From: Pelagicoccus albus
GTDB lineage: Bacteria > Verrucomicrobiota > Verrucomicrobiia > Opitutales > Opitutaceae
Direction: 5' to 3'
Assembly (NCBI RefSeq): GCF_014230145.1
Contig: NZ_JACHVC010000013.1
Coordinates: 124,001-188,000, forward strand
Length of the DNA: 64,000 bases
Shown: in pieces, positions 33,381-44,600 of the stretch
Layout: each line of letters opens with the position of its first letter
Position numbering within the stretch: position 1 is the stretch's first letter
Translations under genes and position numbers: made by a program
Notes under the pieces: generated by a model
Database searches by the model: none
The model's input: the letters and a program-made list of their open reading frames with translations, nothing else
What the model was told of the DNA's origin: nothing

Positions 33381-35021
33381 TCAGTTGTTCCGATATTTCA
33401 ATACAGCTTCGCGAAGTTCAGGCAGCACCTCGTTCGAGAAAACGTAGTTCGCTTCTCGCCATGTCGCATAACGAAACCCGGTGAGTACTGCCTCTTTTTC
33501 TTCAGGTGATTGAGCCAGCTTCAAGGCTGCTTGGCTAAGCTCGAACTTTCCTTGCATCGAGAAATTAGCGTCGCTTCCAAGAATCAGTTTCCCAATGCCG
33601 GCAAAACACTCGCCTCTGTAGGCTTCTTCCGCTTCGGCGATTTTTAGCAACGCGTATCCAGCATCCCAATTCCGCCACCCTGGAAGAACTCGCATCACCA
33701 TTTTTCGAAGATCGGCATCGCGTTCATTCCAAACCAATTCGAGGTATTCGATCATCTGAGGCGTGGGAGCCGAGTCACTCACGATCAGCAAAGCAAGTAA
33801 CTCATCTTTACCTTCAGCTTTTTCAAAGCCACTCTCGAACGCTCTCCAGGCAGCCTCGTGATCGCTGAGCAGTAGGGTCAGGCGCTTGAGGTTCTTCTGA
33901 GCGTCGCGTCGCAATCCCTTGTCGTTCCCGTCGACCACGATATCTACGAGAATCGAGAGGCTCTCCACATTTCCAACCATCTCGAGACTTTCAATGGCTG
34001 CTTCGCGTAACTTCGACGGTTCCTCTTCGGAAGCGGCCAATTTGTTGACGACCTCGCTGACCCCATCGGAGGCTCGCAGAGCGAGCAGGGACAGAGCAGT
34101 TTCTTTCTCTTCAATCGTGCCGGATTGGAGTCGATCGAATAGAATCTCGTCAATTTTCGAATCCTCGATTTGAGCCACAGCCTCGCTCGCCGCGTCACGC
34201 AAGGCTCTGGATTTTCCAGCGACTAATTGAGCTAGTCGCTCCAGCGAAGCCGAACTGCCTACCCGGCCCAGAGTTTCGGCAGCTTGAGCGGCTAGGGTTT
34301 CGTTTTCGGATTTCAAGAGCTCGAGAATAATTCCTTCCGAGTCTGCCCCTAAGTCGTTTGGTAAAGCTCCCAGGATAACGATTTGCTGCTCTACCGAGCC
34401 AGTATCCAACAATTCGATAGCAGGTCTTATAAGCACCTTGTTTCCGGACTTCAAAGCTATGGGAAGAAAATCGATCTCAGGTTGTCGAACCATCAGTTTT
34501 GCTGCTTTTCGCGGGCTCTGTTCGGCAAGCATTCGAAAGGCCTCTGTCTTGGTGGACCTGTTATCCGATTGCGTCACACTTTTCACGAGTGCTGATCGAG
34601 GAGGGGACTTCCTCTTCTTAGCGGGGGTAGGCTTGATGCGGTCAATCGCCATTTGAGCCGCGTAAGCCAATTCAACCGACTCCGATTTTAGCAGCCTCTC
34701 TAGAGCCGGAAGTGATTGTTCCGAACCGATCGTTTCTAGCTGTCGGATAATCCAAAGTTTGGTCTGGAGAAGCGGCTCTGCAGGAAGCTTTTCCAGTAAT
34801 TGATTTTCGATTACAGGCTGCTGCTCTTCGTTACCCGGAGCAGTCGCCTGCGATACGAGATCTTGCAAATCCATGCGGGCCTCATAACGAGCGTCGAAAT
34901 CCTCTCCGTTTAAGCGGTGAAATATCGAGGATAGCACTTCGTCGGAAATCCGGGAATATCCGAGGGCGGAAGTTGATAAAAGGACGGCGAGAATAAAGGG
35001 TTTTGAAAACTGGGATAACAT
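33381..35021 (-). CDS. Exported HEAT-repeat protein
   Basis: Start at ATG 35021 because MLSQFSKPFILAVLLSTSALG is a signal peptide; the longer frame adds 43 unlikely residues and overlaps the upstream gene. The 546-residue product is nearly all paired helices of HEAT/armadillo type (LPALERLLKSESVELAYAAQM, LKLREAAIESLEMVGNVES-like units, SASLERLAQLVAGKSRALRD). Such scaffolds bind proteins or ligands; no catalytic motif is seen. It follows the Gfo/Idh/MocA gene by 46 bases and may be in its operon. Confidence 0.8.
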   Translation of the reverse strand: MLSQFSKPFILAVLLSTSALGYSRISDEVLSSIFHRLNGEDFDARYEARMDLQDLVSQATAPGNEEQQPVIENQLLEKLPAEPLLQTKLWIIRQLETIGSEQSLPALERLLKSESVELAYAAQMAIDRIKPTPAKKRKSPPRSALVKSVTQSDNRSTKTEAFRMLAEQSPRKAAKLMVRQPEIDFLPIALKSGNKVLIRPAIELLDTGSVEQQIVILGALPNDLGADSEGIILELLKSENETLAAQAAETLGRVGSSASLERLAQLVAGKSRALRDAASEAVAQIEDSKIDEILFDRLQSGTIEEKETALSLLALRASDGVSEVVNKLAASEEEPSKLREAAIESLEMVGNVESLSILVDIVVDGNDKGLRRDAQKNLKRLTLLLSDHEAAWRAFESGFEKAEGKDELLALLIVSDSAPTPQMIEYLELVWNERDADLRKMVMRVLPGWRNWDAGYALLKIAEAEEAYRGECFAGIGKLILGSDANFSMQGKFELSQAALKLAQSPEEKEAVLTGFRYATWREANYVFSNEVLPELREAVLKYRNN

Positions 35022-35067
35022 ACGATGCGTGGTTTTCGATCGAAAGACTTGAGTAAGTTTGTTCCCC

Positions 35068-36342
35068 TTAAACAGGGAGCTGGTAGCCATCTCTACGAGG
35101 ACGATCTTGCCACAAGGCTGCCTTGGGATCGTCCACAATTTGCTGAGCAATCGGATCCCATTTGATGGGACGATTTATGCGCTCAGATATTCCAGCCAGC
35201 TGACATATGGTCGCTGAGCGGTGACCAACTGATGCGGGACAGATCGGATCTTTCCGCGTGTATATGCTCTCGATCCAGTTCGCACGGTGGTCAGTGCTCT
35301 TATATAGGCGGATTGAATCTGGCGATAGCGGTTTGCCCGCTAGGGATACCGGAGTCGTGTCGAGTCGATTTTGGCGACTGACCAAAACTTCACCCTCGTC
35401 TCCTACAAATCGGATCATATGTCCCTTCCGATCTCCCCAGTCTCTTATAACCCGGATTCCATCATCGTATTCGTAATATTGGTACTCTTGGTCGTAGTTC
35501 TTGGGTGCGAAAAATACAGGCCCGCTATCGTCGCGATCCAATGCCCATTGGGTAATATCGTAGTGGTGAGCGCCCCAATCTCCGTTTTTACGCGATCCGT
35601 ACTCCCAGAAATTCCTCCAACCACCTCCGTAATCGCTGGCTACGCGATTTTCGTTGTAGGGTTCCCACGGAGTTGGCCCCAGCCATTTGTCGTAGTTGAA
35701 GCCCTCCGGTATCGGCTGCTCCGGGTAGACTGAGGCGGCTGGGAATTCACCAAGGCCACAGTAGACCTCCCGCACTTGCCCGATCCAACCGTTCCTCACG
35801 ATCTCGGCGGCCTTTCGGAATGCTGATTCTGAACGCTGCTGCGAGCCGACTTGCAGAATGCGACCGTAGCGTTTCTGAGCTTCCACAACTGCCTTGCCTT
35901 CTTCGATGGTTAAAGTCATCGGCTTCTCCACGTAAACGTCCTTACCCGCCTTCATGGCGGCAATGGCAAGGGCAGCGTGCCAGTGGTCAGGCGTCGCAAT
36001 TACCACGGCATCGATATCGCTACGCTCCAAAACTTCCTCGTAGTCTAAGTATCCGTCGCAAGCACTGTTTTCTTGGCGGCACTCCTGTAGAGCAGATTCC
36101 ATCCGGTTTTGATATACGTCACAAACCGCAGCGACGACGGTGTGCTCTCGCCCGCGATAATAGGCCCGGTGGCCTCCCATGATGAGACCATTTCCTATCA
36201 ATCCGATATTGATCCGGCTGTTTGGTCCCGGTTGCCCGCGGGCTAAGGTTGCGGCTTTTAACACCATCGGGAAGGCGAGGCTGGAGGCAGCTGCAACGGT
36301 GCCTTTTCTCAAAAAGGCGCGACGGGACAATCGTTTCGACAT
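35068..36342 (-). CDS. Tat-exported Gfo/Idh/MocA family oxidoreductase
   Basis: 424 residues. Tat signal [20 protein letters not shown]. Rossmann fold: [16 protein letters not shown] (G-x-G-x-x-x-G/A), then [20 protein letters not shown] and [15 protein letters not shown] with the EKP lysine of the family. The C-terminal sugar-binding domain includes [15 protein letters not shown] with its paired His. Exported members are very common in Planctomycetota and Verrucomicrobiota, and many are thought to act on glycans with a bound NAD(P). The substrate is unknown. Confidence 0.9.
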   Translation of the reverse strand: MSKRLSRRAFLRKGTVAAASSLAFPMVLKAATLARGQPGPNSRINIGLIGNGLIMGGHRAYYRGREHTVVAAVCDVYQNRMESALQECRQENSACDGYLDYEEVLERSDIDAVVIATPDHWHAALAIAAMKAGKDVYVEKPMTLTIEEGKAVVEAQKRYGRILQVGSQQRSESAFRKAAEIVRNGWIGQVREVYCGLGEFPAASVYPEQPIPEGFNYDKWLGPTPWEPYNENRVASDYGGGWRNFWEYGSRKNGDWGAHHYDITQWALDRDDSGPVFFAPKNYDQEYQYYEYDDGIRVIRDWGDRKGHMIRFVGDEGEVLVSRQNRLDTTPVSLAGKPLSPDSIRLYKSTDHRANWIESIYTRKDPICPASVGHRSATICQLAGISERINRPIKWDPIAQQIVDDPKAALWQDRPRRDGYQLPV

Positions 36343-36503
36343 AGGGATTTACAGGGGGTGTCAATTCTGTTTGGGGGACTTTGACCAATAACAGAGCCCA
36401 TTATCCAAGCAAGCTTGGAGGCGTTCTGTATCAGTCTTCCTGTTGAGCAAAACCAACAAATAAGGACCGCTTCTGAAGCATTTAACGGCTAAGGTCAGGG
36501 TGA

Positions 36504-38189
36504 TCACGCGAGCAGTACGGCCAGCCGAGTTGCTCGTGCCGCTTGATTGGCGACCGCATCGGTCAAAGTCTTTGTCGAACTGAAAACGGTGACCCGCTTT
36601 TTCGCTCGGCTAAATGCGGTGTAGACGAGTTCTCGGGTTATCTGGCGATTGGACTTGCCTGGGAATATGCAACTAATCTCGTCGAACTCAGAGCCCTGAC
36701 TCTTGTGGATAGTAAGAGCGTGAGCTGGCTCGAAGCTTGGCATCTCGCTTAGCCTAAATCGCCTTGTTGCTCCGTTCGCTGCAACGAAGTAAGCCGCCAA
36801 GGAACCGTCATCGGCTTGCCACACCAAACCAAGGTCTCCGTTGTACAGTTCTAACTCGTAGTCGTTTTCCAATACAATTATCGGGCTGGCGGAAACTGGA
36901 TCCGTCCCCATAGGGTCCATCTTGAGTCTCTCTCGGATATGCGAAGCCAACTTTCGGTTGAAGGCTTCCGATCCTTCTGGGCCCTTGCGGGTCGCTATAA
37001 GAGTAACAAAGCGATTTAACTTCGCCAGAGCGTCATCCACGGTGGAACATTGGTAAAGTGATTCCCATTGCCCATAGCCAAGCCGCAAGGCTTCGGTGGG
37101 GATCTTAGAACTTTCGATTGGAGTTTCGATGAAGCTGAAATCATCCAATCCTTTCTCGAGAATATTCTGAAACGTACCTACATCGCCGACTCGGGCAGCT
37201 TGGCAAGCGGCATAGATTCCACTGTCTTCGGAAAATCGATACGTCTTCTGTAAGCGTTCCACTAAAGGCGATAGCGGTGAATCGGGCTGAAGCGAGGCTG
37301 CCAGAATATCTCCTAGAACGGAACCTACATCCACGCTTGTAAGCTGGTCCTTGTCGCCGAGAAAGAGTAGGCGGCAACTCGTCGGTAAAGCGTCGAGGAG
37401 CTTGGACATGAGCGGCAAATCGATCATGGAGCTCTCGTCGACCACGAGTGCGTCGTAGCGAATTGGGCCTCCCTTGTGATGCCTAAATGTTGACCGATTC
37501 GGTAAGGCCCCCAGGAGTCGATGAATGGTTAAGTTCGGAATAGAGAGCAGAGCTTTCTCCCTTTCCGAATCAAACGACAGTCTGCGAACCCCGCTTGACA
37601 TCGATTCTGCCAAGCGAGCAGCCGCCTTACCAGTCGGAGCCACTGCAGCGAAGCGGGGTGGACGTTTTTCAGTCCAACGATCGAGCAAACGATCCAAATA
37701 GCGCAAAGCGATCGTTGTCTTGCCTGTTCCCGGGCCTCCGGTGATGACGAAAAAACGATTGGCCACCGCTCTCTCTACCACATCGCCCTCTGTCAAGTCT
37801 GGTTCAGAGCAAAGCGATTTAATGCGATCGGCCAAACGGCTTTCGTACTGGTAATACTTATCCAAATACAACTTTGTTTTATTAACCAATACGAGAGGAG
37901 TGCAGTTTTCAGTTCCTTCCTCTCTCACCGCAGTACAGCCTCCTAGCATATGCTTCCATTCGTCGATCGCGGGCCAGGACCGAATCGTTGTTGAGCCTAG
38001 GTGGGGAACTTGGCCTAAATCTAAAAACGTATGCCCTTCACGAACCGCTAGGTTGCAGAGGGCTGCTGCTATAAGAACCCACCTGTTACGCTCGCCCCAC
38101 TCATCCTCGAGATATTTTACGAGCATCCTGTCAATTGACACAAACGGGGGTTCGCTCAAAAGAGCCAATTCTTCACCTAGCTTTTTCAT
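36504..38189 (-). CDS. recD: Exodeoxyribonuclease V alpha subunit RecD
   Basis: 561 residues. Superfamily 1B helicase with FFVITGGPGTGKTTIALRYL (Walker A), LVVDESSMIDLPLM (Walker B), LLFLGDKDQLTSVDVGSVL (motif III) and ALTIHKSQGSEFDEISC (motif V), then LVYTAFSRAKKRVTVFSS (motif VI). Last gene of the recC-recB-recD set; its ATG overlaps the recB stop (ATGA at 38189-38186). Moves 5'-3' on the displaced strand in double-strand-break processing. Confidence 0.95.
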   Translation of the reverse strand: MKKLGEELALLSEPPFVSIDRMLVKYLEDEWGERNRWVLIAAALCNLAVREGHTFLDLGQVPHLGSTTIRSWPAIDEWKHMLGGCTAVREEGTENCTPLVLVNKTKLYLDKYYQYESRLADRIKSLCSEPDLTEGDVVERAVANRFFVITGGPGTGKTTIALRYLDRLLDRWTEKRPPRFAAVAPTGKAAARLAESMSSGVRRLSFDSEREKALLSIPNLTIHRLLGALPNRSTFRHHKGGPIRYDALVVDESSMIDLPLMSKLLDALPTSCRLLFLGDKDQLTSVDVGSVLGDILAASLQPDSPLSPLVERLQKTYRFSEDSGIYAACQAARVGDVGTFQNILEKGLDDFSFIETPIESSKIPTEALRLGYGQWESLYQCSTVDDALAKLNRFVTLIATRKGPEGSEAFNRKLASHIRERLKMDPMGTDPVSASPIIVLENDYELELYNGDLGLVWQADDGSLAAYFVAANGATRRFRLSEMPSFEPAHALTIHKSQGSEFDEISCIFPGKSNRQITRELVYTAFSRAKKRVTVFSSTKTLTDAVANQAARATRLAVLLA

Positions 38190-41100
38190 GTCGAAACGCC
38201 TCCTTGCCCAAGCGCCTCATCGAGTTCGGAAAGCAATTTTGTAGAAGGCAGGTCGTAGTAGACACCGGTCTCTTTGCCGGGACTTACTCCGCGAGCATAA
38301 ATATAGAAAACTCCACCAAACAAGGACTCAAATGGCTGATTCGGGAAACGCCACTCCACGTAGCGTTTCAGCGCCACACAGTAGAGGAGATACTGAAGAA
38401 AATAGTTGTGCTCCGACATCGACTCTAGAATGGCCTTATTGCTGTAATCCGCTGGACTTGGTCCGATATAATTGCTCTTCCAGTCAAACAGGTACAGCCG
38501 CCCATCAGACTCAAGCGTGAGGTCGATAAAACCACGCAACATCGAAGCGGGAAAGCCCGTCTCTCCATCTTCAGCCAATGAGGTCTGCCAGCTTTTCGGA
38601 ATTCGTCCCAGATCGTTTTTCGAAAGCGTCTCGATAATCTTTGTTTTCACATCCCCGGATACTGGATACGAAAATTCTAATTCAGGAATACGGCAATCGG
38701 AGCCAGTCTCGGCCAACGTGAATTGGCCAAACTCCGTCTTCAACGGTTGTTCCGTTATCGCCTTTATCTGAGCCGCGACAATCGGGATGTACTCCCGAGG
38801 CTCGAATCGAAGAAAATCAAAGGCCGCCTCGGTGGTAGAAGCGAGTGTGTCGGGCCGCGAAAAGTCATAGCGCTCCAAAATAAGGTGCAGTAAATCTCCG
38901 GCATGGGTGCCTTTGGGCAGCGTGAAAATGCTCAGTTCCTGGCTCGTTTCCTCCTCTGGCTCATCGGGCAAAAGTACCGTCTCATCATCGACATGGGAAT
39001 CGCTTTCCAATTCAGAGACATCGATCTGCTCCTCTTGGCGATGAAGACTTTTGTTGAGGGAAGAGAAGCTCAAAACTCGATCAGGGAATGGCATACGCTT
39101 GCGATTACGTAGGCTTAAGGCGGATACAGGTTCAGGTTTTTCTGATTTTAGCTTTCTCTCTAATGCGACAAATTGGTCCCGCTCGAGAGGTGACTTTTGA
39201 TAGGATATTTTTCCGTCCGAGGTTTTGGCTAACTTTTCGAGAGCCTCGCCCAACATATTTGAATCAGGATCAATATCCTCTCCGAGCATGAACTTCGCAA
39301 AGCTGGAAGCTTTCATCTTGCTCCGCGCCGATAACTCTTCCGGACAAAGGTAGACGTGATTCTCTTTTTCGGCACGGGTTAAGGCGACATAGAGCAGACG
39401 AATATCCTCAGCGAGGGATTCTTTTCTATTGGCTGCTACGCCTGAGGAATCTTCCTCTGGGGCGTAATCTATTACCATTCTACCATCCGGATCGTGATAG
39501 CTAATCGACTTTATATCCTCTTTGAAACGGCGTAGCCCGAGAAAAGGCAAAATCACGACAGGGAACTGGAGACCTTTGCTTTTATGAACGGTTAGAATTT
39601 GCGGCTTCCCTTCGTCACTGCTGATTCGCGTCTGCCATTCGTCCTTTTCATTCAACTTGTCCTGGCTCTGACGATCTAGCCAATTCAATAAACCACGCGG
39701 GCTTAAATCTTCCTCATCACGAACCTCCGACAGGAGCTCGCCGAGCTGTTGAAAGTTGGCGAAACGCCTTTCGGAATCCAACAGGTTTGCGGAATCGGGC
39801 TCAATGATTCGAAAGAGCTGCTGCAAGCCAAAGTCAAAATTCACCCCGAACCAATCTTTTGACCATTGGCCAATGTATTCAGAAACTGAATCGTACCGAT
39901 CGCTAATACGATCACTCACCAAATCTGTCGCGCGAAGGCGACGGTCGAGAGAGGCGATCACGCCACGCTTTAAACTCGAACGGGCAGGGGATATTAAGGC
40001 AGAGAGGACTTGCCTCAAATCGTCAGCCTCCTGCGTTTTGAATACGCTTCGATCTGCTCTCAACGCAAAAGAGATTCCGCGTTTCAAAAGTTCGGCCCCG
40101 AGAGATTCCGCTTCCTTAAGCGTGTTGACCAAAAAAGTAGCGCTCGCTGGATCGAAATCAGGATCCTCGTTGAGACGAACGGCAAAATCGTTTGCGGCTT
40201 TTGCGGCGAGAAAGCTCCGATAGTTGCCGGAACCTTTCGCTTGTTCGTGTTCTGCTAAGACAAACTGCTCGAATTTAAAAACTGGATCTTCTGAATCGTC
40301 ATCATTTGTAAGGCCTGGTTCAACGGCTTTAAACTCAATCTCCTTGTCGACAAACTGGATGGGCGATTGCTCGAACAGTTGGTTCACGGCATGAACCAAG
40401 CGGGGGCTGGAGCGGTAATTTTTTGCCAAGTGCTCCCTCCTCAAGCACTCGACCCGAGTCGCCTGAAAATAGGCATGAATATCTGCCCCCCGGAAGCGGT
40501 AAATGGCCTGTTTGGGGTCGCCGATGTAGAAAAGATAGTGGTCTCCTCCCGAGAAGAGAGAGGTTGCTATATCAAGCTGCACTTGATCCGTGTCTTGGAA
40601 CTCGTCGATCAAAGCGGCGTCGTAACGACTGGCCAAGGCGATTCGTAAGCTGTCTCCTTGTTCCGATTTCAGGGCGCGGTTCAGGTAGTGAAGGAGATCA
40701 TTGTAGCTGATGACATTCGCCTGCTGCTTGGCACGAGCGAGTTTATCAGAGAGCCAGCCCTTGTAGTTGTAAGACAGTGACAGAAAGGCAGACTCGGCTT
40801 TGAGAAGAAAGTCCCCCGCACACGTAACGAAAGGTGGTATCGCTGAGTCTTCATACTTCTTTTTCAGTGCCTTCTGCCATTTTTCAGTTTCGAAATCAGC
40901 GAGTATCGCGAGATCGCTCGGCAACAAAAAGCCCCGTCTATTTGCGTTTACCAAGCCGGGGAGTTGCCCGTTAAGCAGCTTACAAACACGGGAGTTCGCT
41001 CGTAGAGTGGGAGTAATCTCTTTTGCTCGGCTTAGTAAATCACCGATCTGCGGCGGCAGTTCTTCAAAAAGCGAATCCAACTGCGAAATATCAGCTGTAG

Positions 41101-41692
41101 CCGGAGTAGGACGCAGCGTAGCGTAAGGGTGGGCAGAGCTTTCTTTGCCGATCTCCTTCAAGCTTGTTTCGAAACTCGCTTTGCGTCCTCCCGAGTATAC
41201 CAAGCTGAGAGCCTTGGATTTCTCTAGAACCTCTTGGCGTATGTATTCGGATTGGAGCTGATCGATCAGCAAGTTTTCCACTTGACTCAACTCAGCATCA
41301 AAAGGCGTTTGCGTTTCGAGGGCGACCAAATCCAAGGAGCGTTTGCAAAAGCTATGGATTGTGGAAATGGGAGCCTCGTCAAACACCTCTAGGCTGTATC
41401 GCAAGGCACGTTTCGCTTCATCCACATCAAAGTCATCTTGGCAGGATGCCTCTATCAATACCTCTTCCTTCAACTCACCCAACTCCAACTCGCGTAGGGC
41501 AGACTGATAGAGATCTTGGATACGCGTCGCCAGTTCTTCCGTAGCCGCTTCTGTGAACGTCACCGCCAAGATGCGGTCTAGCGTGATCTGATGATGGAGC
41601 GTCAGGCGTAGTGCAATTCGGCAAAGCGTGTAGGTCTTTCCCGTGCCCGCACTGGCCTCGATGAGAGTCGTCCCTTTATGGAGCTCTATCAC
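38186..41692 (-). CDS. recB: Exodeoxyribonuclease V beta subunit RecB
   Basis: 1168 residues. UvrD-like helicase: LIEASAGTGKTYTLCRIAL (Walker A, residues 11-30), ALIDEFQDTDQVQLDI (motif II), IGDPKQAIYRFRGAD (motif III), ILTVHKSKGLQFPVVILPF (motif V) and LLYVALTRAEKENHVYL (motif VI). The C-terminal nuclease domain has GDLLHLILERYDF, GFIDLTLESDG and LYLFDWKSNY with Asp-x-Lys of the RecB nuclease, so both activities look intact. ATGA overlaps join it to recC and recD. Confidence 0.96.
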   Translation of the reverse strand: MIELHKGTTLIEASAGTGKTYTLCRIALRLTLHHQITLDRILAVTFTEAATEELATRIQDLYQSALRELELGELKEEVLIEASCQDDFDVDEAKRALRYSLEVFDEAPISTIHSFCKRSLDLVALETQTPFDAELSQVENLLIDQLQSEYIRQEVLEKSKALSLVYSGGRKASFETSLKEIGKESSAHPYATLRPTPATADISQLDSLFEELPPQIGDLLSRAKEITPTLRANSRVCKLLNGQLPGLVNANRRGFLLPSDLAILADFETEKWQKALKKKYEDSAIPPFVTCAGDFLLKAESAFLSLSYNYKGWLSDKLARAKQQANVISYNDLLHYLNRALKSEQGDSLRIALASRYDAALIDEFQDTDQVQLDIATSLFSGGDHYLFYIGDPKQAIYRFRGADIHAYFQATRVECLRREHLAKNYRSSPRLVHAVNQLFEQSPIQFVDKEIEFKAVEPGLTNDDDSEDPVFKFEQFVLAEHEQAKGSGNYRSFLAAKAANDFAVRLNEDPDFDPASATFLVNTLKEAESLGAELLKRGISFALRADRSVFKTQEADDLRQVLSALISPARSSLKRGVIASLDRRLRATDLVSDRISDRYDSVSEYIGQWSKDWFGVNFDFGLQQLFRIIEPDSANLLDSERRFANFQQLGELLSEVRDEEDLSPRGLLNWLDRQSQDKLNEKDEWQTRISSDEGKPQILTVHKSKGLQFPVVILPFLGLRRFKEDIKSISYHDPDGRMVIDYAPEEDSSGVAANRKESLAEDIRLLYVALTRAEKENHVYLCPEELSARSKMKASSFAKFMLGEDIDPDSNMLGEALEKLAKTSDGKISYQKSPLERDQFVALERKLKSEKPEPVSALSLRNRKRMPFPDRVLSFSSLNKSLHRQEEQIDVSELESDSHVDDETVLLPDEPEEETSQELSIFTLPKGTHAGDLLHLILERYDFSRPDTLASTTEAAFDFLRFEPREYIPIVAAQIKAITEQPLKTEFGQFTLAETGSDCRIPELEFSYPVSGDVKTKIIETLSKNDLGRIPKSWQTSLAEDGETGFPASMLRGFIDLTLESDGRLYLFDWKSNYIGPSPADYSNKAILESMSEHNYFLQYLLYCVALKRYVEWRFPNQPFESLFGGVFYIYARGVSPGKETGVYYDLPSTKLLSELDEALGQGGVST

Positions 41693-44600
41693 TCGGCAGC
41701 TCCTTTCAGCTCGTTGATATCAAGGCTTCCAACAGCAGCATGGACCTTTGACCAGATGGAAACCGCGTGGTCCACGAAACGCTCATCCGGGAGATAGTCA
41801 TCCCCTAGACAAGCCCGATCGTAGGGGCTCCAGGTGTAGCGTTTGGAAAATTCGCTCGGCGTGACAGCATCTTGGATTAACGTATTTGCTTTATCAAGAG
41901 CCTCCGCGAATGCTTCCTCGCTTTCGGAGTTCGAAGACTTGTTCCATTCCTTGGCCGCAGCTTCCGAGATCTCGGGAATAAACGGCAAAGGTCCTTGCAT
42001 CCCTTGCCGGTAAAGATCGACGAGCTCGGCCAAAAGCTCGCGAGCGTTTTCAACTTTCTTGAAGCGGAGATGCTTTTGTTTATCGTGCAGGGTCAACAAA
42101 TAGGTTTCTCCGGAAAAACGAGTGTCAAAGGCGGAGGTGAAAAGATGCTGTATCCAGGCATAAATGACACGTTTTGCTTTCAACTCTCCAACTGAGATCT
42201 GCAAGGCGTTGCCATCCATAAGCCTTACCGTGGATTCACCAGCAACGGCTATATCGCCAATTCTCGACTCGATGAAACGAGTTTCCATTTCGCTCGTACC
42301 TGCAATTTCAGCGACCTCGCTCGCGTTCTCGATCTCCGCGGCGAAGGTGGGCTGGGCGAGGTAGCCCACAGGCAGTGTTTTGCTTTGGGCGAGCGCTTCG
42401 AAATCAATCTCCGAAATCGATTCCCCTAATTTTAACCTCTCTGCCAACAAGGTGCGCAACTTGTAGCGATCCAAACCGTCCGGCAATAGCTCGTCCGCTT
42501 CCGATAAGGCGTCGGAACTCGTGATGAATTTCAATTGGGCTACCGTCGAGGCAAACGCTTTGAGCGGGTCTGCGAAAAATTGGGCCAGCGTGGATACCTC
42601 CAGAACCTCATCAACAGGAGACTCCTCCCGTTCAGGATCACTTTTGAGGGGAGCAGCTTTGTTTAAAAGAGAGGCAAACCGATTCCGTAGGGCAGCTCGG
42701 TCCGGGTCGTAGGTTTGCGTCTCATCCGCTTCAAAATAGGAGGCATCGAAAGACTGACGTCTTTGTATCGAGGTGATCTTTTGGTAATCCGCAGGATCCA
42801 TCCCTTTTTCCAGATAGGCCATCAGTTCTTCCACCACAGTAGACGGTGCCTTCTCGCTGTCGCTATTCGATGCAATCCCCTGATAGGTAAGGAACAGATG
42901 GCTTCGTACGGAAAGGATCGTTTCGAGAAAAAACTGACGATCCTCGTCTCTCGTATTACGATCACCGATACGGGCCTCTTTCGCGAGCAGGTCGAAATGG
43001 GGACGCCGATTAGCTCGTGGAAAATCGAGTCGGTTCATTCCAACAAGGCAAACGGTGTCTGCTGGAATCGCTCGCATTGGCTTTAGCGAGCAAAACGTCA
43101 CTCCTCCATTTAAGTAACCACCGGAAGAAACGCTGGAATCAAACTTGTCCGCTAGGGCACGACAGGCTTCCGCTCCTGTGGCGAAAGCGTTATCTAGGTC
43201 TGGCAGTGTCTCTACCACCAGTTCCTTCGCTTTTTGGTAGTCTCGCTGCCATTCTTCACGATCGCACTGTAATCTATCGATCAAACCTGCGAACAGGTCT
43301 TGCCAGCTACGGATTGACTGAGTTTGGCTGTAATTTCGCCGAAGATCCTTCAGTAGTTCTAGGCATTCTACAAAACGTCCCGCCGTATCCGCCAAGCCAC
43401 TCTCGATCTCGGAAAAGGCAAGAAACCCGCTAGGCGATTTCGTATCGTCGGCAAAGAAAGCTCCCGCGATGAGGCGAGAACGCATTTCCTTCCACGTGTT
43501 GCGATCGGTTGCAAAACCATCGTGTTGTGAGCGATGCTGGCTATCCCAGCCCCACGTGATGCCCAATTCGCGTATCCAGAACTCGATGCTTTCCAAATCC
43601 CGATCGCTGAACTGAAAAACCTCACGCAAGAGCGGTGATTCGACAAGGGACATGACGTCTGCGGAACTAGCTCGAGAAGAGACGGATTGGAGTATGGCAA
43701 GGAGACCGCTCATCACGCCCGGCCGACGCCCAGCAATATTGTCCGCGATGGAATACGGAATCTCTAGATCCGTTCCTCGTTTCGATTTAAATACTGCTTC
43801 GATATGCGAGCGATAAACTTGTATGTCTGGAGCCATGACAAGGATATCACTCGTTTTGAGCTGCGCATCATCGTCCAAGCGTTTGACTATCAAATCCCAG
43901 ATTGTCTCGATCTCGCGGCGACGACTGGAGCAGGAATGCAACTGAATCGTCCCATCATAAGAAGGGAAGGGTGCCGAACCTTTCTCGACGTCGCGATCTT
44001 GGATAGCGAACAGATCAGTCTGCAGGCACGCGAGTTGGCTTTGGATTTCGGCTGGAGGAACAAATCCTGAATCATCCTGCAAGGGATTTTTGTCGATCAG
44101 CTGATCCAAGAACATTTGACCCTGCTTGCCGAAGCCGGGAAGCAAAGGATTTCCTGTTTCGTAGAGCCAATCCTCCGGATCGTTGGTCAGCTTCCTGCCA
44201 CTTTTACGAGCCGCTTGACGGGCGATCTTGCCCATTTGTTTGCGGGTTTTGAGATCCGCCCAATACAAGTCGGAAGGTTGCAGCAGAAAGATATGGACCG
44301 GCCGGTATTGGGAAAGCTGATGCAGTAGATCCAGATAAAGTGGGGCTAGCGACGACACCCCAAACACCATCAGACGCTCGGGCCAACGAGCCGGCTCGCA
44401 GGCCAGCTCCAAAATACGTCCATGCCGCAAATCCGACCAAAGCCGAGCGATGTGGCGTGGCTGAGCCGTCTTGGGATACAAACGTCGAATCAGTCTGCGC
44501 CAGAGCTCCGCTTGCCAGTCGAATCTAGACTCATCCGGCTTGTCTTCCCAAGAGATTATTTCTTCCGGGCGGTAAACAAGATACTCGTCGTACATGCGAA

